Part shown: piece by piece, positions 1-5,439 of the stretch
Layout: the number at the start of each line of letters is the position of its first letter
Position numbering within the stretch: position 1 is the stretch's first letter
NCBI GenBank assembly: GCA_025350425.1
Contig: JANXXW010000356.1
Location: 1 to 6,266 of the forward strand
Origin: Rhodospirillales bacterium
GTDB taxonomy: Bacteria; Pseudomonadota; Alphaproteobacteria; Acetobacterales; Acetobacteraceae
Length of the DNA stretch: 6,266 nt
Direction: 5' to 3'
Made by a program: the position numbers and the translations under genes
The notes under the pieces: model-generated
Database searches by the model: none
What the model saw: the letters and a program-made list of their open reading frames with translations, nothing else
What the model was told of the DNA's origin: nothing

Positions 1-341
1 GCCCGGTCTACGCGACCTCGCCCGACAGCGTCGCCCGCCAGTTCAACATCGAGTTCCGCGTCGCCGATGCGACCGCCAGCCCCTATCTGGCACTCGGCGC
101 GCTGGTGCACGCTGGCCTGGACGGGTTGCGGCATGGCCGCCGCCTCGCGGACATCGCGACCGCCAGCCTGCCCACTTCGCTGGCCAACGCGCTGGACCTG
201 TTCGCGGCCAGCCCCGCCACATTGGCGTGGTTCGGGCCGGCGTTTCATGACCTTTACCTCCGGTTCAAGCGCGCCGAGTTGCAGGCAGTCGCAGGCCTCG
301 ACGAAGCCGCCATCATCGCCCGCTACGCCGCCATCTACTAG
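1..341 (+). CDS. Glutamine synthetase family protein, C-terminal part (5' end outside window)
   Basis: This is the end of a gene that begins before the window; the first whole codon is at base 3 and the TAG stop is at 339-341. The readable 112 residues match the C-terminal part of the glutamine synthetase catalytic domain. The stretch reading IEFRVADATASPYLALGAL, followed by VHAGLDGLRHG, corresponds to the family's conserved E-x-R...D-x-x-A-(N/S)-PYLAL-A...AGLDGI block, which contributes to the active site. After it come the usual loosely conserved helices and a short tail ending in RYAAIY. Family members ligate ammonia or an amine to the gamma-carboxyl of glutamate with ATP. They include true GlnA and gamma-glutamyl-amine synthetases of the PuuA type. 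The fragment cannot separate these, but the hydrolase gene 11 bases downstream makes a catabolic gamma-glutamylation role more likely than ammonia assimilation (inference). Confidence 0.85.
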   Translation, partial: PVYATSPDSVARQFNIEFRVADATASPYLALGALVHAGLDGLRHGRRLADIATASLPTSLANALDLFAASPATLAWFGPAFHDLYLRFKRAELQAVAGLDEAAIIARYAAIY

Positions 342-352
342 GGAAACCCCGA

Positions 353-1009
353 ATGACCACACTCAGCCGCGACGTGGAGATCGATCCGGCCCATGCCGCC
401 CTGCTGTTCATCGATGTGCAGAATTACACGTCTGGCCCCGATGGCGGCGAATACGCACACCTGGAGCCTGCCGCACGGGAGGAGCGCTACGGCTGGTTCT
501 TCCGCACCATGGCCGATACCGCAATCCCCAACATGCGGCGCCTACAGGCTGCCTGCCGCCATGGCGGCATCGAGGTGATCTACACAACGATCGAGAGCCT
601 GACCCGCGACGGCCGAGACCGCAGTCTCGATTACAAGATCAGCGGCTTCAACGTGCCCCGAGGTTCCTGGGAGGGCCGGGTCATCGACGCCATCGCGCCG
701 GCCCAGGACGAGATCGTGCTACCAAAAACCTCCTCTTCAGTCTTCATCTCTACCAACATCGATTACCTGCTCCGCAACCTCGGCGTACGGTCGCTCATCG
801 TTGCGGGCGTGTTGACAGACCAGTGCATCGACAGTGCGGTGCGTGACGCCTGCGACCTCGGCTATCTCGTCACGACCGTGACCGACGCCTGCGCCACGCT
901 CAGCCCAGACCGGCACGAATGGTCGCTGCGCAACAACCGGGGCTACTGTCGGCAACGGACCACGGTAGAACTGGTGGAGGAGATCGAGAGACTGACCCTG
1001 GCAGGCTGA
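353..1009 (+). CDS. Isochorismatase-family cysteine hydrolase
   Basis: A complete 218-residue protein of the isochorismatase-like hydrolase superfamily, at the normal length for a single-domain member. All three catalytic positions are visible: Asp21 in LLFIDVQN, Lys125 in IVLPKTSSSVF, and the nucleophile Cys158 in GVLTDQCID. Gly152-Val153 sit where the family has its conserved cis-peptide. The pattern after the cysteine, VRDACDLGYLVTTVTDACAT (162-181), is typical of cytosolic amide, ureido or carbamoyl hydrolases of this group. There is no signal peptide, so it is probably cytoplasmic. The start is set by ATG at 353 with GGGAA at 341-345, eight bases upstream (342-346 GGAAA is an equivalent reading). 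The 11-base gap to the preceding stop suggests cotranscription with the glutamine-synthetase-like gene. The family hydrolyses C-N bonds or, in the founding members, a vinyl ether. The substrate here is unknown; with a glutamate-amine ligase beside it, I infer breakdown of a nitrogen compound. Confidence 0.9.
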   Translation: MTTLSRDVEIDPAHAALLFIDVQNYTSGPDGGEYAHLEPAAREERYGWFFRTMADTAIPNMRRLQAACRHGGIEVIYTTIESLTRDGRDRSLDYKISGFNVPRGSWEGRVIDAIAPAQDEIVLPKTSSSVFISTNIDYLLRNLGVRSLIVAGVLTDQCIDSAVRDACDLGYLVTTVTDACATLSPDRHEWSLRNNRGYCRQRTTVELVEEIERLTLAG

Positions 1010-1051
1010 TCCCTCGTCCCTACATCACGATTATTCGCGCTAAGGAACTTC

Positions 1052-2185
1052 ATGCCCAATGACGGGTTGCGTGGCATCGCACGGGAACGCCGCGTGGATC
1101 TGCTGCGGGGGTTCGCCCTGCTCACCATCTTGGTGGATCATGTGCCGGACAATGTGCTTGGCCGGATAACGCTACGTAACTTCGGCTATTCGGACGCGGC
1201 TGAATTGTTTGTGATGCTTGCCGGGTTTGCGTCGATGCTCGCCTATGGCAACACGTTCGCCCGCGAGGGCATCGGCGCCGGAATACGTCGTGTCCTGATG
1301 CGATGCGCCCGTCTATATGTTTTCCAACTCGGGCTGTTGCTCATCACACTGGTCTCGATAACGGTGTGGATTCGCTGGTTCCAGTTAGAGCCGAACGCCG
1401 ACTACCCGTTCATGGATTTGGGTTTGGCCCAGGTACGGCGTGGCGCGGCGCTTAGAGTGTTGCCAATATATCTGGATATCCTGCCACTCTACATCTTGCT
1501 GCTGATGATGTTCCCGCTGATCTACTTTGTCATGCGGCGGAGCCCTTGGCTCGCGCTCTATCTGTCCGGGCTCCTCTGGATCGCGCCCAACCTCGATAAC
1601 GACTTTAACCTTACCAATGGGTTGGATGGCACGGGATGGTTCTTTAACCCATTCGCCTGGCAGTTCATGTTCGTTATCGGTGCCGCGACGGCTGTCCTGA
1701 TCAAGCGTAGGGGCGGCGTGATGCCACGCATCGGCTGGGTGCGGGGCATCGCCTGGGCTTTCCTGCTATTCGCTTTCATGGAGACGTTTCCCTGGGGGGA
1801 TTGGGGGCTGCCGGACCTGTCCCTGTTCCCCATGGACCCGCCCGACAAATCCGATCTCGCCTTGCTCCGAGTGTTGCATATCGTGGCACTAATCTACGTT
1901 GCGCTCACCTCACAATGGCTCACCCGGCAGTTGCGATACCGCTGGGTGCGCGCCATTGAGGTATGTGGGAAACATTCGCTGGAGGTATTCTCGCTCGGCA
2001 CCGTGATCGCCCTGTTCAGCCGGCTTGTGTTCCTCACCTTCGGCGTGACTTGGCAACTTGAACTTGTGGTCAATCTGGTGGGAATGAGCCTGCTTATCGC
2101 GTTCGCGCAGGTGCTGGAGCAGCGTCGCGCCCGTCGGGTATCCGTGGCTGCACCTGATGCGATCCCACTCAATCCATCGGCATAG
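1052..2185 (+). CDS. opgC: OpgC-family integral membrane acyltransferase
   Basis: A 377-residue, very hydrophobic protein matching the OpgC family, close to the size of E. coli OpgC (about 385 residues). The N-terminus has the acyltransferase signature RERRVDLLRGFAL (11-23) followed by His30 in VDHVP. Then comes the OpgC-type segment SDAAELFVMLAGF (47-59), and near the C-terminus KHSLEVFSLGT (307-317). About ten membrane segments can be drawn: roughly 18-34, 48-66, 86-107, 138-161, 166-180, 201-217, 230-246, 271-290, 309-331 and 336-354. OpgC in E. coli adds succinyl groups to osmoregulated periplasmic glucans, and the family is related to acyltransferase-3 proteins. No opgG or opgH glucan-synthesis gene is in the window, so the acceptor may be another glycan and the symbol is a family label only. 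ATG at 1052 has AAGGA at 1042-1046, five bases upstream. Sampled lines are 52% GC, far below the flanking genes. The SGNH gene follows closely and is probably cotranscribed. Confidence 0.88.
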   Translation: MPNDGLRGIARERRVDLLRGFALLTILVDHVPDNVLGRITLRNFGYSDAAELFVMLAGFASMLAYGNTFAREGIGAGIRRVLMRCARLYVFQLGLLLITLVSITVWIRWFQLEPNADYPFMDLGLAQVRRGAALRVLPIYLDILPLYILLLMMFPLIYFVMRRSPWLALYLSGLLWIAPNLDNDFNLTNGLDGTGWFFNPFAWQFMFVIGAATAVLIKRRGGVMPRIGWVRGIAWAFLLFAFMETFPWGDWGLPDLSLFPMDPPDKSDLALLRVLHIVALIYVALTSQWLTRQLRYRWVRAIEVCGKHSLEVFSLGTVIALFSRLVFLTFGVTWQLELVVNLVGMSLLIAFAQVLEQRRARRVSVAAPDAIPLNPSA

Positions 2186-2249
2186 ATTAATGTCGCTTGG
2201 ACGCAAATTTTTCGTTGAGTTGATGCTCTGTCATGCGTTACCAAAAGAA

Positions 2250-2969
2250 ATGCAAACTCGATCCAAGCTCCTTTCTAGCCTGGTTTTCGTCACTCTGCTG
2301 TTTTCAACGATGAACACCGCGTTCGCCGGTGGGACCCCGACAATCCATACCGCGACTAGTGGAGAGTTACGGATTGTAGCCTTTGGATCATCCTCGACCC
2401 AAGGCATCGGCGCCAGTACGCCCTCTCACAGTTATCCCAGCATGTTGCAGGTGGACCTCGAAAGCGCGCTCTCATATGGGATCGTCCCAACCGTGGTAAA
2501 CATGGGTCATGGCGGAGACGACGCTGACGAAATGACCGCCAAGCTGCCGGCGGTGCTGGCGGCGAAACCTGACCTCGTCATTTGGCAGACCGGCACCAAC
2601 GACCCTCTGCGCGCTCTGCCGCTCGACCGCTTCATCGCCCTGACCGAGGCGGGTCTCGATGCCTTCAAGGCCGCCCACGTCAAGGTTATGCTGATCGAGC
2701 CGCAATTCTGTAAGGCGTTAGCCGATCACCCGGCCTCGCTAAGCTACCGCGACGCGCTCCGCCACCTTGCCCATGAACGTGCTGTTCCGATCGTGCGACG
2801 CTACGATCTCATGCAGGAGTGGTTGGCGAAGGGTCTGGTCAGCGAAACCCAACTCCAGTCCGGCGACGGATTGCACATGGGCGATGGAGGCTATGCGCTT
2901 CTGGCAAAGTATATCGCGCGCCTCATCGTCCCGATACCTGCTTCATCCACGCTTGCCGCTTCGCGCTGA
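2250..2969 (+). CDS. Secreted SGNH/GDSL hydrolase
   Basis: With the ATG at 2250 this is a 239-residue protein starting with a textbook signal peptide: MQTRSK, a hydrophobic core LLSSLVFVTLLFS, and a cleavage site AFA|GG after residue 26. The rest is an SGNH hydrolase. Block I is AFGSSSTQGIGA, with nucleophile Ser48 and serine in place of the usual Asp of GDS. Block II NMGHGGDDA provides oxyanion Gly89. Block III GTND has Asn117. Block V DGLHMGDGGY has Asp206 and His209. The four signature residues Ser, Gly, Asn and His are all present, so an active esterase, deacetylase or acyltransferase in the periplasm is expected. In-frame ATGs at 2157 (overlapping opgC by 29 bases), 2190 and 2223 are possible. 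None has a good ribosome site, and the signal peptide decides for 2250. It lies 64 bases behind opgC on the same strand, suggesting joint work on an envelope glycan (inference). Confidence 0.88.
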   Translation: MQTRSKLLSSLVFVTLLFSTMNTAFAGGTPTIHTATSGELRIVAFGSSSTQGIGASTPSHSYPSMLQVDLESALSYGIVPTVVNMGHGGDDADEMTAKLPAVLAAKPDLVIWQTGTNDPLRALPLDRFIALTEAGLDAFKAAHVKVMLIEPQFCKALADHPASLSYRDALRHLAHERAVPIVRRYDLMQEWLAKGLVSETQLQSGDGLHMGDGGYALLAKYIARLIVPIPASSTLAASR

Positions 2970-2973
2970 ACAC

Positions 2974-3019
2974 CTCGAAGCGTCATTGCCGAGTTGTTGG
3001 CAATGACGCTCTGATCGAG
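2974..3019. terminator. Probable bidirectional terminator hairpin
   Basis: A perfect 12-bp inverted repeat, AGCGTCATTGCC at 2979-2990 and GGCAATGACGCT at 2999-3010, encloses an 8-base loop. A further 5 bp (CTCGA at 2974-2978 with TCGAG at 3015-3019) can pair below it with a 4-base bulge. It fills the gap between two convergent stop codons (2969 on + and 3022 on -), the expected place for a shared terminator. No run of T follows on either side, so it may act as a stabilising or Rho-assisted 3' hairpin rather than a classical intrinsic terminator. Confidence 0.7.
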
Positions 3020-3021
3020 TG

Positions 3022-4137
3022 TTAGGCTGCGTTCTGTAGAGCTGGCCAGTCCGTATAGCCCTTGGCATCCCCGCCGTACCAACCTTCCTTCGGCGCGTCC
3101 ACCAATGGGGCGTTCTCACGTAGACGCTCCACCAAGTCGGGATTGCCGATAAACGGCCTGCCGAAGCAGATCAGGTCTGCCAAATTCTCCCTCCGCGCAG
3201 TTAGCGCCATGTCACGGGTGAAGCCGTTATTGGCCATATACATGCCTTTGAATATGCCGCGCAGCTTCTGGTAGCTGAATCCCGGCAGTTCATCGCGCGT
3301 GCCCTGTGTCGTGCCCTCGATCATGTGCGCATATACTAGTCCAAACCGGTTCAACTGTTCGACCAAGTATGAGTAGACCGGCCATGGATTGCTGTCGTTT
3401 GGCCCGAGCCCGGGTGAGGTCGGCGACAGCCGGATGCCGACGCGCTCGCCCCCGCCCCATACGGCGGTAACGGCTTCGGCCACTTCCAGCACGATCCGGG
3501 TGCGGTTCTCGATGCTGCCGCCGTAGCGGTCGGTACGGACGTTGCTGCTGTCGCGGACGAACTGCTCCAACAGATATTGGTTGGCCGCGTGGATCTCCAC
3601 TCCATCGAACCCGGCGCGCTTGGCGCATTCGGCGGCGTGGGCGTAATCGGCGACGATGCCGGGGATCTCGTCGGTCTCCAGGGCGCGCGGCGTGGGATGC
3701 GGCTTGAAGCCTTCCTCGGTGAAGGCCTGCCCATCGGGACGGATCGCCGATGGAGCCACCGGCAGCCCGCCATTCGGCTGCAACGATTCGTGGCTGATGC
3801 GGCCGACGTGCCAGAGTTGGGCGAACATCTTGCCGCCCTTGGCGTGGACGGCGCTGGTGACCAGCTTCCAACCCTCGACCTGGGCGTCGGTGTAGATGCC
3901 TGGCGTGTAGGCATACCCCTTGCCCTGCTGCGAGATCTGCGTCGCCTCGCTGATGATGAGACCCGCCGTGGCGCGCTGCCCGTAATATTCGGCATTCAGC
4001 GCCCGGGGTGTGTCACCGGCCCCCGCGCGGCTCCGCGTAAGCGGCGCCATCACGATACGGTTGGCCAAAGTGATCGGTCCAAGCTTCACCGGTGAGAACA
4101 GATCAGTGTCTGTCATCGCGGTCACATTATTGTCCAT
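3022..4137 (-). CDS. Old Yellow Enzyme family alkene reductase (NADH:flavin oxidoreductase)
   Basis: A complete 371-residue FMN-dependent TIM-barrel protein of the NemA/Old Yellow Enzyme class, at normal length (about 360-370). Family landmarks in order: LFSPVKLGPITLANRIVMAP with PLTRSRA (32-38) at the FMN, SEATQIS (63-69), and AQLWHVGRISH (106-116) with the flavin-contacting Gln107. The EIHAANQYLL segment (181-190) carries the substrate-anion His183/Asn186 pair and Tyr188. RYGGSIENR (204-212), GIRLSP (234-239) and the phosphate-binding GRPFIGNPDLVERL (326-339) follow, with YTDWP near the end. Such enzymes use NAD(P)H to reduce activated C=C bonds and often nitrate esters or nitroaromatics in the cytoplasm. 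The reading frame continues upstream to a GTG at 4215, but those residues do not belong to the family. ATG at 4137 has GGAAA five bases upstream and gives the usual N-terminus; ATG at 4116 is the alternative. It is divergent from the nitroreductase, hinting at shared control in response to electrophiles. Confidence 0.93.
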   Translation of the reverse strand: MDNNVTAMTDTDLFSPVKLGPITLANRIVMAPLTRSRAGAGDTPRALNAEYYGQRATAGLIISEATQISQQGKGYAYTPGIYTDAQVEGWKLVTSAVHAKGGKMFAQLWHVGRISHESLQPNGGLPVAPSAIRPDGQAFTEEGFKPHPTPRALETDEIPGIVADYAHAAECAKRAGFDGVEIHAANQYLLEQFVRDSSNVRTDRYGGSIENRTRIVLEVAEAVTAVWGGGERVGIRLSPTSPGLGPNDSNPWPVYSYLVEQLNRFGLVYAHMIEGTTQGTRDELPGFSYQKLRGIFKGMYMANNGFTRDMALTARRENLADLICFGRPFIGNPDLVERLRENAPLVDAPKEGWYGGDAKGYTDWPALQNAA

Positions 4138-4142
4138 CAGGA

Positions 4143-4147
4143 TTTCC
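4143..4147 (-). promoter_or_regulatory. Ribosome binding site fixing the alkene reductase start
   Basis: On the minus strand the sequence GGAAA ends five bases before the ATG at 4137. No comparable site precedes the in-frame ATG at 4116 or the GTG at 4215. It therefore supports the 371-residue form of the Old Yellow Enzyme. Confidence 0.5.
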
Positions 4148-4162
4148 GTGCAGTGAAACCGG

Positions 4163-4190
4163 TATCTAGTTGCTGCAAGTGCGAATGCAA
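4163..4190 (-). promoter_or_regulatory. Weak candidate sigma-70-like promoter for the alkene reductase
   Basis: On the minus strand, TTGCAT (4190-4185) and TAGATA (4168-4163) are separated by 16 bases, in a locally AT-rich stretch (28 of 60 bases GC at 4141-4200) directly before the gene. Both boxes match the consensus only partly, so this is a position suggestion and not a firm call. Confidence 0.25.
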
Positions 4191-4225
4191 ACAGTGGATT
4201 GGTTTTGTGACACACAACACAACGG

Positions 4226-4244
4226 TCTTTCTCAATCAGAAAGA
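4226..4244. promoter_or_regulatory. Perfect palindrome, possible operator between divergent flavoenzyme genes
   Basis: TCTTTCT at 4226-4232 and AGAAAGA at 4238-4244 are perfect inverted copies around the 5-base spacer CAATC, giving a 19-base dyad. A shorter dyad, TTGTG-ACA-CACAA, lies beside it at 4205-4217. They sit 68-107 bases upstream of the alkene reductase start on its minus-strand promoter side. Size and symmetry suit a dimeric repressor or activator site of the TetR, MarR or LysR kind. No regulator gene is in the window, so the binding protein is unknown. Confidence 0.4.
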
Positions 4245-4507
4245 TTTGGCCTCACGTGGAGGTGATGCAGCAGCACTTCATGGCCGACACCGAGCCACCA
4301 CGCCCGCCTCAAGCTGCCCGTCGCGCGCGTCAAAGCCTGGGAGGCATCGCCAGCATCCACCTCATGACCCAGTGGCTTGCAGGTGCCTGACATCCCTGAA
4401 CCCTTTATGGGTCAAACTCTTGCAGCCCGAGAAGCCCGCAGTCGCGCCCACCCGTTGCCAGCGCCATCCCGAGCGGCGAGGATCGCTGACCCGCAACAGG
4501 AACCGAA
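4245..4507. other. Upstream region of the nitroreductase, no confident gene
   Basis: This is the larger part of the 370-base gap between the divergent flavoenzyme genes. No protein family is recognisable in any frame. A 41-codon reading frame at 4265-4390 (+) has GGAGG at 4258-4262, only two bases before its ATG; its Arg/Ala/Pro-rich product resembles nothing I know. The last bases carry AGGAA at 4498-4502, the ribosome site of the nitroreductase. GC content rises from left to right across the stretch. It presumably holds the nitroreductase promoter, but I could not identify one convincingly. Confidence 0.5.
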
Positions 4508-5350
4508 ATGCCTGATACCCACGCTAACCCTCCCTCCTGCTCGCGTGCCACGTTGCTGGCCGAGCGTTATGGCGCGCCGCAACTCTCGGGCGGACCCTGG
4601 AGCGGCACGATCGACACCATGCTGTCGCATGCCTCGGTGCGCGCCTATCTGGACACGAAGCTGCCGCTCGGCACGATCGAGACGCTCGTCGCCGCTGCGC
4701 AATCCGCCGCCACGTCGTCCAACCTTCAGGTCTGGAGCGTCGTCGCCGTCGAGGACGCGGAGCGCCGAGGGCGGTTGGCGGAACTGGCGGGCGGGCAACG
4801 CCACATCCGGCAAGCACCGCTGTTCCTGGCCTGGCTTGCGGACCTGTCGCGTGCCGAGCGCGTCGCGGGCGCGGTTGGCGTAACACTGGAAGGATTGCCG
4901 TTCCTGGAGACGTTCCTGGTCGCCGCCATCGACGCCGCGTTGGCCGCGCAGAACGCCACCGTTGCCGCGGAGTCGCTCGGACTCGGCACCTGCTATATCG
5001 GCGGTTTGCGCAACCGGCCCTTGGATGTCGCCGCTGAACTCGGCCTACCGCCCGGCGCCTTCGCGATCTTCGGCCTGTGCGTCGGCTACCCCGATCCGGC
5101 ATACCCCGCCAGCGCCAAGCCGCGCTTGCCTCCCGAAGCGGTGCTGCACCGCGAACAATACGACGCTGCCCCCGAACGCGATGCGGTCGCCACATTCGAC
5201 GCGCGGCTGGCCACATTCCAACGGTCCCAGGGCATGGCGGCCCAGGGCTGGTCGCAGTTGGTCGCCAACCGGCTGCGCACGCCGGCGTCGCTGTCCGGGC
5301 GAGACCGGCTCGTGGCCGCGCTCCGCGCACTGGGGTTCGGGCTGCGCTAA
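4508..5350 (+). CDS. NfsA-like NADPH-dependent FMN nitroreductase
   Basis: A 280-residue nitroreductase-superfamily protein most like the NfsA group. Visible landmarks: SHASVRAYLD (40-49, the FMN-phosphate motif, HRSIR in E. coli NfsA), AAAQSAATSSNLQVWSVV (62-79), GGQRHI (95-100), LVAAIDAALAAQNATVAAES (137-156), the flavin-contacting CYIGGLRNRPLDV (162-174), FGLCVGYPDP (188-197) and KPRLPPEAVLHREQY (204-218). Such enzymes reduce nitro groups, quinones or flavins with NADPH as cytoplasmic dimers. It is about 40 residues longer than E. coli NfsA (240), mostly from an N-terminal extension of about 30 residues before the FMN motif. The motif has Ala42 where NfsA has Arg. The start is supported by AGGAA at 4498-4502, five bases before the ATG; an internal start at Met38 (ATG 4619) would remove the extension but lacks a visible site. 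GC is high (41 of 60 at 4681-4740), like the flanking genes. The divergent alkene reductase suggests a common redox or detoxification theme. Confidence 0.88.
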   Translation: MPDTHANPPSCSRATLLAERYGAPQLSGGPWSGTIDTMLSHASVRAYLDTKLPLGTIETLVAAAQSAATSSNLQVWSVVAVEDAERRGRLAELAGGQRHIRQAPLFLAWLADLSRAERVAGAVGVTLEGLPFLETFLVAAIDAALAAQNATVAAESLGLGTCYIGGLRNRPLDVAAELGLPPGAFAIFGLCVGYPDPAYPASAKPRLPPEAVLHREQYDAAPERDAVATFDARLATFQRSQGMAAQGWSQLVANRLRTPASLSGRDRLVAALRALGFGLR

Positions 5351-5409
5351 CGAGCGCGTTGCGCACGCGCGCAGAATTTCTCTAAGATGGTACGGAAATT
5401 GCTCGTTAG
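5347..5409. repeat. Nested inverted repeats, possible three-way junction RNA or cruciform
   Basis: CTAACGAGC at 5347-5355, which contains the nitroreductase stop codon, is perfectly complementary to GCTCGTTAG at 5401-5409. Inside this 9-bp outer stem are two smaller hairpins. One is GCGCGT/ACGCGC (5354-5359 with 5365-5370, loop TGCGC), of which four pairs remain if the outer stem forms. The other is AATTTC/GAAATT (5375-5380 with 5395-5400), whose last base abuts the outer stem. Together they can fold as a three-way junction just before the substrate-binding-protein gene. It could end transcription of the nitroreductase, act as a leader structure, or be chance. No known riboswitch consensus was recognised. 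Confidence 0.45.
5359..5388 (+). promoter_or_regulatory. Weak candidate promoter for the substrate-binding protein gene
   Basis: TTGCGC at 5359-5364 and TAAGAT at 5383-5388 are 18 bases apart. The downstream box matches four of six consensus positions and the upstream box three. It would start transcription near 5395, giving a short leader before the ATG at 5440. It overlaps the nested inverted repeats, so the two readings compete. Confidence 0.25.
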
Positions 5410-5439
5410 AAAGCTGCCCCGCGCAACTGAAGAGTTCTC

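Noticed and set aside
67..846. A 259-codon open frame overlapping the glutamine-synthetase end and the isochorismatase gene
   Set aside because: Its product is rich in Arg, Pro, His and Ala with no family resemblance, as expected from an out-of-frame reading of high-GC coding DNA; two real genes in another frame explain the region.
1010..1051. Possible promoter between the isochorismatase gene and opgC
   Set aside because: Only a GATTAT-like box is visible, with no reasonable -35 partner; the 42-base gap otherwise contains only the ribosome site of opgC.
3290..3995. Two further minus-strand frames and a plus-strand frame within the alkene reductase gene
   Set aside because: They are composition artefacts over a well-supported Old Yellow Enzyme gene; none shows a known motif or its own ribosome site.
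4138..4215. Extension of the alkene reductase to a GTG start at 4215
   Set aside because: The extra 26 residues are outside the family's normal N-terminus, there is no ribosome site, and they would cover the apparent promoter region.
4265..4390. A 41-codon small frame in the flavoenzyme gap, preceded by GGAGG
   Set aside because: The GGAGG is only two bases before the ATG, too close for normal use, and the product has no recognisable features; kept as a note in the intergenic entry only.
4400..4412. Short inverted repeat ACCC-TTTAT-GGGT upstream of the nitroreductase
   Set aside because: Four-base arms are expected often by chance in a sequence of this size, and no promoter boxes align with it.
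4524..5366. A 280-codon minus-strand open frame opposite the nitroreductase
   Set aside because: The product is dominated by Arg, Ala and Pro, with no recognisable motif, while the plus strand carries a clear NfsA-like protein over the same bases.
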